DNA from: Euptelea pleiosperma
Lineage: Eukaryota > Streptophyta > Magnoliopsida > Ranunculales > Eupteleaceae
NCBI GenBank assembly: GCA_035048495.1
Contig: CM068551.1
Span: 11,781,248-11,845,247 of the forward strand
DNA: 64,000 nucleotides
Direction of reading: 5' to 3'
How positions within the stretch are numbered: position 1 is the first letter of the stretch; every line of letters starts with the position of its first letter. Below the pieces are notes generated by a model. The model ran no database searches, was not told the origin of the DNA, and worked only from the letters and a program-made list of their open reading frames with translations. Positions 22,660 through 34,992 of this stretch are shown here, piece by piece. Position numbers and translations under genes: made by a program.

Positions 22660-24384
22660 GATGGCTGCTGAACAGCCTCTATTCGAGACCTACAACAATT
22701 TCTTTGAAGATCTAGGCGATAACTCCAAGCAATGGTATACCAATCCTGAGTGTCGTCATGACACACAAGTCTCAAAGAGTTCCATGGGATATGAAGCACA
22801 GGGCGATCCAGTGGTAAAATCCCTACTTAAGGATTTGAGAAACTTAGTTTTTGTCCTTGATGTTGCGGTCCAGAAGCCTGTTTATCAATCCAAATCTGTG
22901 GGATATTTCTCTCATGTCCAGGAAGAGGTCTGTAATTTTAGTACATTTGAACCTCCGCTGCAGACCTCCTACAATAACACATATTATCCGGATAATGGAA
23001 GGGAACAACAGTCTTTTCCCCAATAGCAACTACAACAGGATATGTATCATTCTGAGTTTCACCAACCTTCTGGACAATATGATGGGCAGTACTCGTAGTC
23101 GCAGTACCATCCCGATCCACAAACTGAATATTTTGGTCAACAATGGACCCCGTAGGATTTTCAGAGTCAGCAGATAGTCCCAGAGTCACTTCCATCCTAT
23201 AACTTTCATACTCAGTCGGACTACATTCAAGAGTTGGCACTTCAGCTTCCCTTAGCTGAACCGCCACAATCTGCTACTAAACCTACTCTAGAAGAACTCC
23301 TCTCTCAATATATCATCCAACAACAGCACTCCATGGAGAGCTTGGAACACCGTCTAGGTGAGTTAGAATCTGAGAGAGAGGAAGTCAACTTCACTAGTCA
23401 ACCTATGGCTTATCTAGAGGGGAATACCATGGCCACAGTCCATAATGAGGAGTCGCACAACTGGACCCTGTACCAGCCTTTACAAGAGGAAATTAAGGAT
23501 ACTGAAAACAATGGATCAGACAACAATATTGATGAGCCAAAGTCTCCATCTTTGGTGCCCTTGGAAGCACCAAATCTTGAACCTCTCCCAGAGAAGCCAA
23601 TTTCTCCATCTACCTTTATTATTTCTATCTGGGACTCGGAAGAACTATTCATAACACTGAGATGTGTCTTGACTATAGGATCCCAATTGGACTAGACTTA
23701 CCCATCCCCACCACCCTTGGATTGTGCAACAATCGTGATGAACCCATGTTTCCATCTATGGTGCCCTTACAGGCAGCTACTTCTGCACCGAGAAAAGAGA
23801 TACCCATATCCATCTCTCTCTCTGATGATTCTACATCTGCACTGGATGCAGATATTCCTACCATTGAGCAATTTCTAGAAAATGGGATTCCAGCTGCCCT
23901 AGACCTACCGTTCCCCACCGAGGATAAACACATTGAGTGCAGTGATTGGAACATCCCTCTCACATTAGGAACCCTCGAGGAAAAGGTCCACAATTTTGAC
24001 CCGCTACCATACGTCGATGTTGTCAATAAACAATGTGTCGTAGAGAATCTAATTCAAGACTCTCCCGAGGAAAAACTTTCCCAGTGTGAAGAACACTTTG
24101 CGCCTGACTTCATCTCGGAGTCAGACAATTATGCTATTACTGATCTGCAAGAGTCTGCTCCATTCAGATACATTCCCGCTAAACTCAATGAGTTTGCGGC
24201 TCTGCTAACCATGGCTAGAGAACCCACTACTGCTCTCATCTCAGTCTTTATTGAGAAGCTTCGATCCCTCCCAGCTGAATTACATGTTTTTGCGGATTTG
24301 CAAAGAGCACTTACTATCCTTCTCTCAATTTACACTAAGAAAGACCTATTTTATACAGGTATACCTAGACAAGGGATAGGATAA
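22660..24384 (+). pseudogene. Unknown Gln/Pro-rich ORF of the non-autonomous Athila-like element
   Basis: One frame runs from about ATG 22660 to 23695, broken by three TAG codons (23024, 23096 and 23152). It then continues one frame over (23662-24384). The first part is Gln/Tyr-rich (YHSEFHQPSGQYDGQY), followed by a short coiled coil (LEELLSQYIIQQQHSMESLE) and an acidic Pro-rich segment with repeated PLEAP, LPIPTT and LDLPFPTE phrases. The middle recalls the region after gag in Athila elements, but no gag core, zinc knuckle or enzyme motif is visible. I cannot assign a function; it may be a structural protein of the defective family. Confidence 0.55.
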
Positions 24385-26334
24385 CAGTCTCTTTTCTATC
24401 TTAGAAGACTACAGATTCACTCAGTCTCCATGTGTTTTAACCTAGTTGGGAGTACTTGATATACCCCCGTCATGTCTAGCTGAAGACATAAAACTTAGCG
24501 CTTTCGGAAAGGCAATTCCGGTATTCTTAGAGTACATGAGTCTCTATATTTGTTATTACTGTGATATCTCTGGACATGCAGGTACATTTATTCTTCAGAT
24601 CATCAAGTACCACACACTGTCGAGTTTATGCCGACTTGGTAATATCCTCCTTGAACCTTTGCATCATCATTACCAATTTTTCATCATCTTTTGTCCCGAT
24701 CATGAGCACCGAGGATGGTGCTATATTTTGGTTGGGGGTGGGTTTTTACCAAAACTCATGTTTTTGTTTTGATAAAAAAAAAAGAAAAAAAAGAAAAAAA
24801 AAAAAGAAAGAAACCTTGTATTTTTGGGTGTGATTTCATATGATTTTTGAAAATGCCCTGACTTGATGAGTAAAAAGTTTTCGTAAAGTCTATTTATTGA
24901 AAAGGATGTCTGTTTTGAAAAATCACTTATTAGCTCTTCATTCAATTTGAAAGCAAACATTACTACAATGGATTGAAAACTCTTTGAAAACTCAGATTTT
25001 GCAAAAATGTTCACATATCAACGTCTGAATTATCCAATGTTTAGATTGTTTAGAGATCTAAGGAGAACAATTGTGGAGACCTAACCCAGTGAGCTTTTGA
25101 GCTTTTCATTATTTCTAAGGGTTATAAAATTATTCTGAGTCACAAAATGACTCATAATTCTTCTAGTCCCCTAATATTTCCATTGAGTGGTCTCATTAAC
25201 CTTTGCTTTGGTCATGAAACTCAGAACGACATCAAATTCGGATTATTACATAAAGAAACTTCTCTATATCTATTCGAGACATCGAAGATGAAAATACAAA
25301 CCCTAGAAAATGATATAGGCCATCTTTTTAGCCAATCAGACTTTTTAGCTTCCTTAACATCTATACCGTTAGAAATTATTTTTGAGCATGTTGATGAAAA
25401 CCTTTTCTTGTTAACACATCAACCAAAAACCCAATTCAAAAAAAAGAGTTCAATACGATAACCTACTTCTGAGAGGGATCAAAGAGTATTTGGTATGATC
25501 ATGAAAAGATAGAAACCAAGAAAGAAAAAGAAAATAAAATAAAACAAATGATTCAAGCTGAAAAGAAACATGATCAGAAAGAAAGAAAGAAAGGTTGAAG
25601 AATAGCCAAAAAGACAAAAATTGGAAAAAAAAAAAAAGAAAAGTCAAGGAAATATTATCCTTAGGAAAAGTTGCAAAGAATAGTGAGATACCTTCTCAGA
25701 ATTTTTGAATACCAGAATATCCTTCTTTTCTGAACCTATCCTAAACCTCAATACAACCTATGCAAGTCCTATTTGATTCTAGATTTGTACCATCCTCAAG
25801 TGTGGAGAATGGAGAAAAGAGAAATTATAGAGTATGATCCAACGTTCTTAAGTGATATGACATTCCAATCATGAGATCTTCTTAAATATTCTTATACCCT
25901 CCATTCAAAAACTATATATGTGAGACGTTTGCCAATTTCTATATTCATCTCCTCACATATAATTTGAGAGAAAAGTATAAAATCATTTTTGAGTGATTTA
26001 CTTTTGAGTGGTATACAAGTGAGGATTGAGGTCGAGGCATAGAGTCTCTAAAGAGATCCAGATACATCTATTGCCAGATAAGGATGATGTTGAACACACA
26101 CACACACACTGAGTCTGAGTAATCTTTTGTTTGAAGGTCCATTTGTAGAAGTGTTGCATTTTGCTGATTAGTTCTAATTTGTGAATGATTTCTTGAATCC
26201 TTAAAATAATCTGACAAAACGGAGTTTTTTCTGAGTAATGCAAATAAGTTTTCTAGCATGTTATGCCTAGCCTTCTTTCGCTCACTTATTTCGCAATAAT
26301 TGCCAAAGATTGGCAATATGCTAGTTGGGGGTTG
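24385..26334 (+). other. 3' non-coding internal region of the Athila-like element
   Basis: Homologous, reversed, to 56186-57206, 59926-60500 and 60500-60830. It holds A-rich runs (24774-24810, 25620-25640) and a (CA)n run at 26095-26110. The tract GGGGGTTG lies next to the 3' LTR. Confidence 0.7.
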
Positions 26335-27952
26335 TGATATTCACTCAAAAGTGCTTATTTTATGCCATTATCCTTATAGCGATGTCGCATTCTCCTACGT
26401 AAAACTTGTCTTTTTTTTGACTTTTCCATATAAGAGTTTCTTCTATTGCGTAGAACGCATTCTTTAGACGAAAATCGACTATTTGCATGAAATATACACA
26501 TTTCGGATAGTTTAGTATTAAGCCATTTTAGTTGAATCTCATTACGCGCTTTTTCACTTGTAGGAGACCCTATCGGACGATTCTCGAGGACTGGTAGGCC
26601 TACAATCAACCACAGAAGACTTCTATCAAAGATTAAAGAGCCAACAGGCTAGGATAAAAAGATAGAAGTCATATACGGGCAAAGCTAAAGGATCGTAGAG
26701 CCGGAACAAGGACTAAGAGAGAGAATATCTGGAGACCAAGAGAAGGACTTAGGTGTTAAAGGCCACACCAATTGACATCAAAGTATAAGTTTGACTTCTT
26801 GATGGAGCGGACGAGAGAGAATAAAGAAGACCAAGGTTCAAGACCCTCCAATGCTTTTATTTTTATATTTTTCTCTCACCTCTCTCCTATTTCTCTCTTT
26901 ATCTATCTATCTTGGCCCATGACATAGGCCCAGGACCTAAGCCCATGACCCATGACCCATGACCCATGCCCATTATCCATGCTCATGCCCATTTGCAACA
27001 ACAAGAGAGAATTGGTCTCACTTGACCGATTCTTCTCTCCCCCATATCTCTCTATCCTACTCACTCTCTCTCTCATCTAACTAACCCATTCTCAACCGTT
27101 GGATCTAGAGGATCTCTCTAGATCCAACGGTCATCATTTTTACAACAAGCAAAAAGAAAAAAAAAAGTCTATAAGAGATCTACGATCTCTCCTTCTTGGG
27201 TTGGTTCAAACCCCCTTCTCTTCCTCTCTTTCTTCTTTTTTTCTCTTCTTCTTCACCCTTCTTCTCCGGCGAGCAACTCCGGTGAGCTCACCATTAACGC
27301 CTCCACCTCGAAGTGTAAAGCGTCAAATAGCAACGTCTCCTTGCTGCCCATTCCATTCGCCACAATCAAAGGCTACAATCCTCAATCCCATTGAGTTTTA
27401 TCCAATAGAAGTTGCACCATCTACCTCTTCAATGGTAAGCTTCTCTCTAATTCATCTCTCTAACCTTCCTACCTTCTTTCACTCTCTTCTTTCCCTCTCT
27501 ACCTTTACATGCTTTCTAGGATAATATTTTAATGGCTTTCTAGATTAATTTGGTTTAATGTTATTTTTGTTGTAAAGCATTTGAACAAGCATTGTAAGCA
27601 TTTGTTTTTAGTTTAATGAACAAGTTTTAAATTCGAGTTTAAGTTATTTTCATTTATTGTGTTTTCATTCTCGTTTCTCTTATGTTTTTTTTCATTCTAA
27701 TAGTTTTAACAACAATCTCAAATATATTTTAAATCAACATCCACCATTCTCACCCTTCCATTTATTCTGAGCATTTTCTGATTATTCTTGTTTCTTATTG
27801 TGCTAACTAATCCCGAGTGCGGATGATATCCGACACGAGCCACTGTGCAAGTCTGCTTATTTGCGGATTAAGTGAACCAATTCGGAGAAATTACAAATAT
27901 TGTTGAGATCTAGGGTTTCCGTAACCAACGACGCGGAAAAATCCTAATTTCA
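26335..27952 (+). repeat. 3' LTR of the inner Athila-like element
   Basis: 1618 bp. Starts TGATATTCACTCAAAAG and ends CCTAATTTCA, followed by the CCCTC TSD. Confidence 0.85.
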
Positions 27953-28465
27953 CCCTCCGCCAGCAGTTATCTCTATAGTTTGTAGAGTTTTCTCTCTCAT
28001 CTCTCATATTTCTCTCTCGTCTCTCTTCATCTCCCTATACATCACCACCTGAGCCTCAGATCTACTGACCTAACCTTAGAACTCCTGCCTGTTGGCTCTG
28101 TCTCATCTCCCTTAGCTTCCTGACCGTTGGATCTTCAATCGGACCATTGGATCTTCCACAGGACCGTTGGATCTCTCTAGATCCGTCGATCTACCAATCT
28201 GGGTCCCAATCAAGTCACAATCGATCCGATCGTCATCAAATTGTCTGTCACATCATCTTGTGAGACAATGGACATCATCAATCCATGTGGGCCAGTAGCG
28301 GGCCCATCATCATCGACCCGTGGCCCGAACATTTAGTGGACCTCGCAATTTTCAAATGCTTTAAATTAATTATTTTTAAATAAAAAATGGGGGTCCACTA
28401 AATGGAGAAATTCTCCAAAAAAAATAAGGTTTTCCTTTAAAAAAAAAAGATAAAAAAAAATAACT
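27953..28465 (+). repeat. Athila-type LTR fragment (outer), second part
   Basis: Continues the LTR interrupted at 17266. It aligns with the reversed solo LTR at about 45260-44800 (shared blocks ACCGTTGGATC, GTGGGCCAGTAG, GGGTCCACTAA). Similarity ends near 28465, so about half of the LTR is missing. Confidence 0.7.
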
Positions 28466-28639
28466 GGCGCAGCTGCCGGTACACTTGCCTTTTTCTTTGA
28501 GGCACTCAGACCGCTTGATCTTAAATGTGTGTCATACCTCCTACGAGAATGACAGTAGCACTATTATGTACTAAGGTATGATAATAGACAAAATATTATA
28601 ATGGTAATGGGCTTATTAAAAATTATAATGGTAACAGTG
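28466..28639. other. CACTA transposase intron remnant
   Basis: The upstream exon ends at about 28645 with a GTAAGC donor on the - strand, so the retroelement pile lies in an intron. No other feature seen. Confidence 0.5.
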
Positions 28640-31448
28640 CTTACTTTAGCTTGACGTCGATGTCTCCATGGTGGTGCAGAACCCATCTACGAGCTTGTTG
28701 GAACTGTACTAGAGAAAGACTAATGTCTTTGCCTTTGTCCATAGGCCCTTCATCAATACACTCATCGTCATCTTCGTCGAGGAATCTATTACGTGTATGC
28801 TTGTGATTTCCCTTATCACCATCTGGCATGTATTCCATGCAGTATAGAATCGATTCCTCTACGATATAACGTTCTGCAATACATCCTTCAGGTCTAGCAA
28901 CGTTCCTTACATATCCCTTATAAATTTTTATTAAACTGTCGAAAGAATCATCCAATTATTAATATTTTACCAATGTATAGGTAATTAAATTGGTATCTCA
29001 CCAAGTTTAGAAACATACCGTTCAAATGGATACATCCAGCGATATCTGACTGGACCACAAGCTATTGCTTCATCAGCGAGATGCATCATGAGATGAACAC
29101 TAATAACAAAAAATGACGGTGGGAAAATCTTCTCTAGAAGGCATACTGCCTCTGCAAGACTGCATTTGACAGTAACCAAATGTTCTACCCTCACCTCCTT
29201 TGCGCACAGTACATTAAAGAAGATGCAAATCCGTTGAATAGTTTTAAGTAGATCCTTGTACTTTGAAAAGGCATGTTGCAGTAACACATGCAACAAGTGT
29301 TGCATAATGACGTGATAGTCATGTGACTTGAGCCCTTTTATTTCCAACTTCTCCAGGTTTACATGATGTTTCATTGTAGATCAATACCTAGTCGGTACCT
29401 TCAAATCATGTAAAGTACAACAAAACTCTTCTTTTTCCCTACGATTGAGAGTGAATGGTGCCTTGGGTTTAATTTTTTTTCCCATAGTGATCACATTCTT
29501 TCATCCATAAATTTTTCTTAATGTTCATGGCCGTCAGATCTTCACGACCACTTGATCCATCTTTTGTTTTGTCTTTCGTTTCTAAAATCATTGACAGTAA
29601 GTTTTTAGTAACATTCTTCTCAGTGTGCATGACATCGAAGTTATGACGGATATCAATTTCCTTCTAGTTTGGCAACTCGAATAGAATGGATCTTTTGTAC
29701 CAAGCACTCTTCTCATTTTCCAACACATCTTCACTCATTTTTCGTTTCTTCCCTTTCAATTTGCCGACATCCATCTTGATACCATTCACCTTCTCTTCAA
29801 CTTCAATCCCAGTCAATCGACGAGGACATCGACCCTCTTCGACTTTATTATTGAAAGGTGCCTTTTGAGTCCTGAAGACATGACCAGTTGGAAGGAATCT
29901 TCGATGACCCATATAGCACATCTTCCTACTATTCTTAAGATGTTGGGCAACAGTTCCCTCGGCACATACAGGGCAAGCAAAGTAACCATGTGTTACGCAA
30001 CCTGATAAACTCCCATATGTTGGAAAATCATGAATTACCCACAGTAGAATAACTTTCAGAATAAAAGTTACGTTACAAAGAACATCGTACACTAAAACCC
30101 CATTTGACCACAACTCTTTCAACTCGGCGATCAGTGGTTGTAAATAGACGTCAATGTTCTTACTCGGTTCTTTTGGACCAGGTATCAATATGGTCAGCAT
30201 CGAGAACTCTCTTTTCATGCATAACGAAGGGGGGAGATTGTATATCACTACGATTACAGGCCAACAATTGTAAAGACTACTTTGTTGGCCAAAAGGATTG
30301 AAGCCATCAGCTGCAAATCCTATACGGACATTGCGTTTCTCAATGGCAAAATCTGGCCATGTCAAATCTATTGATTTCCAAGTTGCTGAATCGACAGGAT
30401 GTCGCATGACACCACTTGACTATTCTGCTCTTGCATGCCAAGTCATTTCTTTAGATATCCGTTGTACACTGCACACCAAAGTAGAAAGGTATATATACTA
30501 GCTACTATATATACAAGACAAAAGTTCTAAATAGGCAATGAAACTACATACATGATTGAATACTAACCTATAAAGTCTTTTTAGCCTTGGTGCTAGAGGA
30601 AAGTATCTCAAAACCTTTGTAGGGACTGGTTTACGTTGTTTCTGTGGCACGTACTCACTCTTCCATCTCGATGCATGGCATACTGGACAACTTTGTTTGT
30701 CTTTGTGCTCTTTCCAATACAGAATACAATCATTCGGACATGCATATATTTGATCATACACCATTCCCAAATCCTTGATCATTTTCTTAGCGTCGTAATA
30801 TTTTTCTGGTAATGTGTTTCCTTCTGGTAACAACTTCTTAACCAACTGAAGGAGCTCATCGAAAATGTTGTCTGACCAACCATGCTGTACCTTTATGTTG
30901 TACACGTTAACAATAACTGACAATTTTGTGAGTTTTGTTGGACATGAAGGGTATAAAGGTTGTTTTGCGTCATCAAGTAATGAACTATATTTGTTCTCTT
31001 TGTTCACTTGATGACCATGGAAATCTGAAGTGCCTTCATGCCCATCTTCATTTCTTTCGATATCTTCCATAAATGCATTAGCTTGTTCACCAATTCTTCC
31101 AAATGCATTGTTCACAAGTTCCTCCATTCTTGGATTGACCGTTGCTTCGTTTTCACCAACAAATTCAGTTGTACTTGATGATTGTGCATCGCTTGACGAT
31201 TTTTTTTCTCCATGAAAATACCATGTGGTATACAATCGATCGATACCATTTTCAAACAAATGTTCTGAAATTGTACGGAGGTCGACCATACCTTTTCCGT
31301 TTTGACATTTGGTACATGGACAAAAAAACTTCTTATGACCACCACATTTTTCCACAATAAACTCTAAAAAAGAAGCAACTCCCTTCGCGTACTCCGCCGT
31401 GATCCGATCGTCCAGCATCATCCATCCTTTACTAATTGATGAAGCCAT
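28640..31448 (-). pseudogene. CACTA TNPD-type transposase, 5' exons
   Basis: Exon 1, ATG 31448 to about 30568, starts MASSISKGWM. It holds the transposase-associated domain (CPCTKCQNGKG) and the ACPNDCILYWKEH / CPVCHASRWK zinc region, and ends LKRLYR before a GTTAGT donor. Exon 2, from about 30467, holds the tnp2 domain (RIGFAADGFNPFG; DFPTYGSLSGCVTHGYFACP; a Lys-rich segment near 29740) and then DUF4218 (LKSHDYHVIMQHLL at about 29330; FPPSFFVISVHLMMHLADE at about 29120; YPFERYV). A further exon (about 28920-28645) starts YVRNVARPEGCIAE. It continues at 16749. Stops near 30435 and 29661 and a gap near 29390 show it is inactive. The encoded transposase would excise and integrate CACTA elements. 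Confidence 0.88.
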
Positions 31449-34340
31449 GTAGTACACTAGAACATACAGTATTTTGCATTTGTTTAGTTTCAATTCGAGT
31501 ACCTATGTTCAATTGTTGCTAGGTCAACCCTAACCCATTCAAGAAATGATTTTGCTATGTGTTGATCGTATACGTGAATTGTATGTACTTGTTCAAAATC
31601 CGGCAGCATCTCCCCGTATTTTCCCAAATATACATACATTTTTTATTAATTTTAACGCCAATCCAACTATCAAAAATAGTCAAGGCATAAAAAATAACAA
31701 AAAATAGTATATCTGGGGAAAATCGACGAAATGTTACTAAATTTCGAACTAGTACATACAATTCATGTATATAAATAACACATAGCAAATATCATTTCCT
31801 GAACTGTCCACTCTGGACAATTCAAGGATCGTTATTTGTAAGAAGCCTATCATGCTTGCAAATGACACGGACATGTGTACGGAAAGATTACTATAATCAG
31901 TTTCTATCTCTTCAATACATGAACATCCCACTTACTGAGCAAGATAAACAACATAACAAATAATAGTCCTCAAATGGGCAACTTATATCATCTAAGGGAT
32001 GGGTGACTAGGTCTCTAAAAAATTATCCGAAGATATGCACAACCTACAGTCAATCTAAGCCATGTAACATAGACCACAAGGACCCATCATTCACTATACC
32101 ATGGGTATAGCAGAGCGGGGTCAGGGATGTTACAGGTTGATGAATAATACAATGACTACTTGAATATAAATTAAAATAGAGGAATCATCTAGAAAGAAAT
32201 TAAAAACCATAAATTCTACTAAACAAGATATAAACGAAGAGAGGACTAAACCCTAAACGAGCCAACATAAAACTACAATGCTAGCTATACTTATAACAAA
32301 AGAAAATTTATGAAAGAAAGAGGAAAAAATACAAGAGAAGCAAAAAAATATTACATACGCCTAACATTAAACATTGCCAGACATGTATTTGCTAAAACAC
32401 ATCTACTAACCATAAAATTAAGTTCTAAAAAAAGAGAACTAATTAATTTCTCTAATTCATCAATTATCTATAAGCCCTTATGTATTGCAAAGTAGATACA
32501 ATTTCTAATCCTCATTCATTTTTTATGGACATGCATTCCTAAATGAACACACAAGAACTACAGCAAGTAAAGATATTTTTGTCATATAGCAAAGCTAAAA
32601 AATGTTCAAACATGCATCTAGCTTACTTAGAAGCAAGGGAGTTATGCTCTGCTAGGTAAAGGACAAGTTTGAAGTTTCTTGCACCTGTTTCAACACCTCT
32701 GATTCACAACCAGAACGCTTATAAATTTCAAGCAAATAGATTCTAGATCAATTGGTGTAGAAGCACATCTGTTGAAGGCAACTTCAATCACTGATAAAAT
32801 TGGAAAAATCATAAAATAATGGGTAATGAAACAAGAACCCATATCATACATCACAATCCAAAGAATTTCCACACCAAATAGTAGAATCCATTAATCAATT
32901 TGAAGTCCACTAAAAGAACTTCATATTTTAGTATCCTTTAACATAAAACATAATAACCTTCATTCTAACATGCACAAATAAGCTAAGAAAGGTGTAAGAA
33001 GGCATTCACAATCATTGCTTAGAAAGAAGAGCTTTCAAAAATAACTAAAAGAGTTTTGGGCAATGGGTGCACGAACTCAAATTACTTAACCCTCACCTAC
33101 TCAAATTTCAAAATAATAAATCAGATTATTTAAATTTGATTTGGAAACTATACCTTCTTCTTCTTCTTCCAAGAATTTATAGTAGTACTCTTCCTTAATA
33201 TTCCTTATTCTTTACTTCTAAACTTATATACCGAGGATTATTTTTCACAATCTCATCAACATTTGAAGTGAATCTTCTGATTCCAAACTAAAAATCAACT
33301 CAAATGACTCTGAATCCATTAAAACTTTAATTTTTCCAATCATTTTAATGAACTCGTTATTGGGATAGACTTTTGAATAACAAAATTTATAACACGGATC
33401 CATGATAAATTAACTTTTGTCATGTTGCACGATATTTGACAAACCTGTCTTCATCATTCAAGCTATATCCCGAAAGCAAGAATCTTCACTATTTGACCAT
33501 TGTATCAAAAGTTCTTTGATCCCAAAAAAGCACATGAAAATGGACATTATATGTGACATAACCTAGCAAATGTTTAGCAACATTGTAGAAATTATCTAAG
33601 AACTTGCAAAAAATTCTGGCCTTACCCCAATACTCCTCAATAGGAAGCCCATCCATAAGTTCTTATTATTCTCATAATTCAAATAATGTTCTTCTAAGCA
33701 TTCAAATGACTTCTATAACACCACAGCTCTTTATAGATGATGTATCCTAGCAAATGTTTAGTAACATTGTAGAAATTATCCTAATTGCATATTGAGTTGT
33801 CCATACCATGGAGACCCTCATTACAAAAAATCAATCCATTATGGCATTCCTAACTCCATGAAATGTTGACTTCAATTTGAAAAATATGCCATATCCAATT
33901 AAATTGTATAATTATTAAATGTTTAATGGCTGGTGTGTGGAAGAATATACATTTTAAACAGTCATTTCCATGTAGGAAACTCTTTAAGGTTGTTATTTAC
34001 CTTGGCAATCGACAACGACGAAAATAGAGATGGAGACGACGAAGAAAATAGAGATGGCAACGACTTTGGCGACTCCTACACCCACGGAGACAACGACGAG
34101 ATGGAGGCACAAGATAAGGTAAGGGTTTCTGAGAGAAAGGGGGCGAGAAGAGAGAAAAGAGAGTTAGGGTTTCTGAGAGAGGGAACGAGAAGCGAGCAAA
34201 GAGTGTTAGGGATTCTAAAAAGGGGAGAAAGAGATGTTCTGAGAAGAAAAATTGAGAATCCTTGATTTGCAACGTTTGGGGCCTTATATACAGTAGTGTG
34301 TTCGCGGGAACACGTCGTGTGGCGCGATTTTTTTTTTCAT
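31449..34340. other. CACTA 5' region upstream of the transposase
   Basis: No recognisable gene across 2.9 kb. A + strand acidic/basic frame at 33933-34265 overlaps repetitive GAGAGAAAGGG-type sequence (34110-34260) and is probably not a gene. The transposase promoter should lie here; no clear box stands out. Confidence 0.5.
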
Positions 34341-34625
34341 CTATTTTCAATTTGCAACGGTTTATAACCGCTGTAAATCTATGTCAGAACCGTTTTAAAT
34401 AATGTACAACGGTTCTGACTCTTATTTTACAACGATTTGAACCGTTCCAAACATGAACAAAATCGTTGAAAACATATTACGTTTATAAATAATATTTGCA
34501 ATGGTTATATCTCATTTAAAACAGTTAATAGCCATTTCAAAGTTTTACAACGATTTTTAACCGTTGCACATTTGAAACGGTTCAAAACCATTGCAAACTG
34601 TAAAAATCGCATATTGCAAATTGGC
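34340..34625. repeat. CACTA right sub-terminal repeat array
   Basis: Several degenerate copies of the AACGGTT/AACCGTT inverted motif seen at the left end. Confidence 0.8.
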
Positions 34626-34643
34626 ATTTTTGGTGTACTGATC

Positions 34644-34905
34644 AACCACATTAAAAATAACATTTAGCCATATTCTATTTAGACAACAATAATCTATGTC
34701 CTCTTTGCTCCAGTCGGCTTTTGGTTTAAGAATGGTTTTATCTCCTACTGCCATTGTGGGTTGTGACCAACCATCCATAACAGACATCTAGACTCTTTCA
34801 TCAATAGACTTTAGAAAAGCCCTCATCTTAGCCTTCCAATAGGCATAGTCCTCTCCATCAAACAATGGAGGTCTGGATGTATTTCCACCTTCTCTTTGCG
34901 TTTTG
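34644..34905 (-). pseudogene. copia-type gag, 5' part (copy A)
   Basis: The - strand reads RPPLFDGEDYAYWKAKMRAF then LKSIDERV, the usual start of copia-type gag. A TAG stop follows (34788-34790) where Trp is expected, then ADWSKEDIDYCCLNRIW and NVIFNVVD, ending at the CACTA border. The frame continues at 9467. No convincing ATG is seen upstream; the start is probably mutated. Confidence 0.8.
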
Positions 34906-34978
34906 ACAAATTAATGAAAATGGACTAGTTTTACAGGAATCTAAATTCAGGTGATTAAACCTTTAAATAGAATAACCC

Positions 34979-34990
34979 GCTCTGATACCA
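34979..34990 (-). other. Primer-binding site of copy A (tRNA-iMet type)
   Basis: The - strand reads TGGTATCAGAGC, two bases after the end of the 5' LTR. Confidence 0.85.
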
Positions 34991-34992
34991 AT

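Larger units (their letters stand above)
17267..27952 (+). mobile_element. Non-autonomous Athila-like Ty3 element, 10.7 kb
   Basis: 5' LTR 17267-20365, primer site 20368-20380, leader, one decayed unknown ORF (22660-24384), long 3' non-coding region, polypurine tract (TTGGGGGTTG, 26325-26334), 3' LTR 26335-27952. A perfect CCCTC TSD flanks it. A TRIM sits inside. I find no protease, RT, RNase H or integrase. Its 3' internal part is homologous to the - strand Athila element at 56186-60830, which does have Athila-type pol, so that family could have served as helper (inference). Confidence 0.82.
9471..34640 (-). mobile_element. CACTA (En/Spm) DNA transposon, 25.2 kb with nested inserts
   Basis: The left end is CACTACAATTAAATTGCC. 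The complement of the right end begins CAGTACACC and matches 19 of the first 24 positions. A 3-bp TSD (ATC) is the size expected for CACTA. Dense sub-terminal repeats lie inside both ends. Transposase genes run on the - strand: TNPD-type (31448-28640, then 16749-16390) and Transposase_24-type (16200-14621). The left 4.5 kb holds fragments of host genes. About 11.7 kb (16750-about 28465) is retroelement insertion, so the element itself is about 13.5 kb. Confidence 0.88.

Noticed and set aside
33933..34265. A 110-codon + strand frame at the CACTA right end
   Set aside because: Made of repeated GAGAGAAAGGG phrases beside the sub-terminal repeats and antisense to all element genes.
9395..34650. 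Two unrelated gag elements instead of one split by the CACTA
   Set aside because: The gag frame resumes in phase across matching ATC TSDs, and only one primer site and one polypurine tract bound the pieces.
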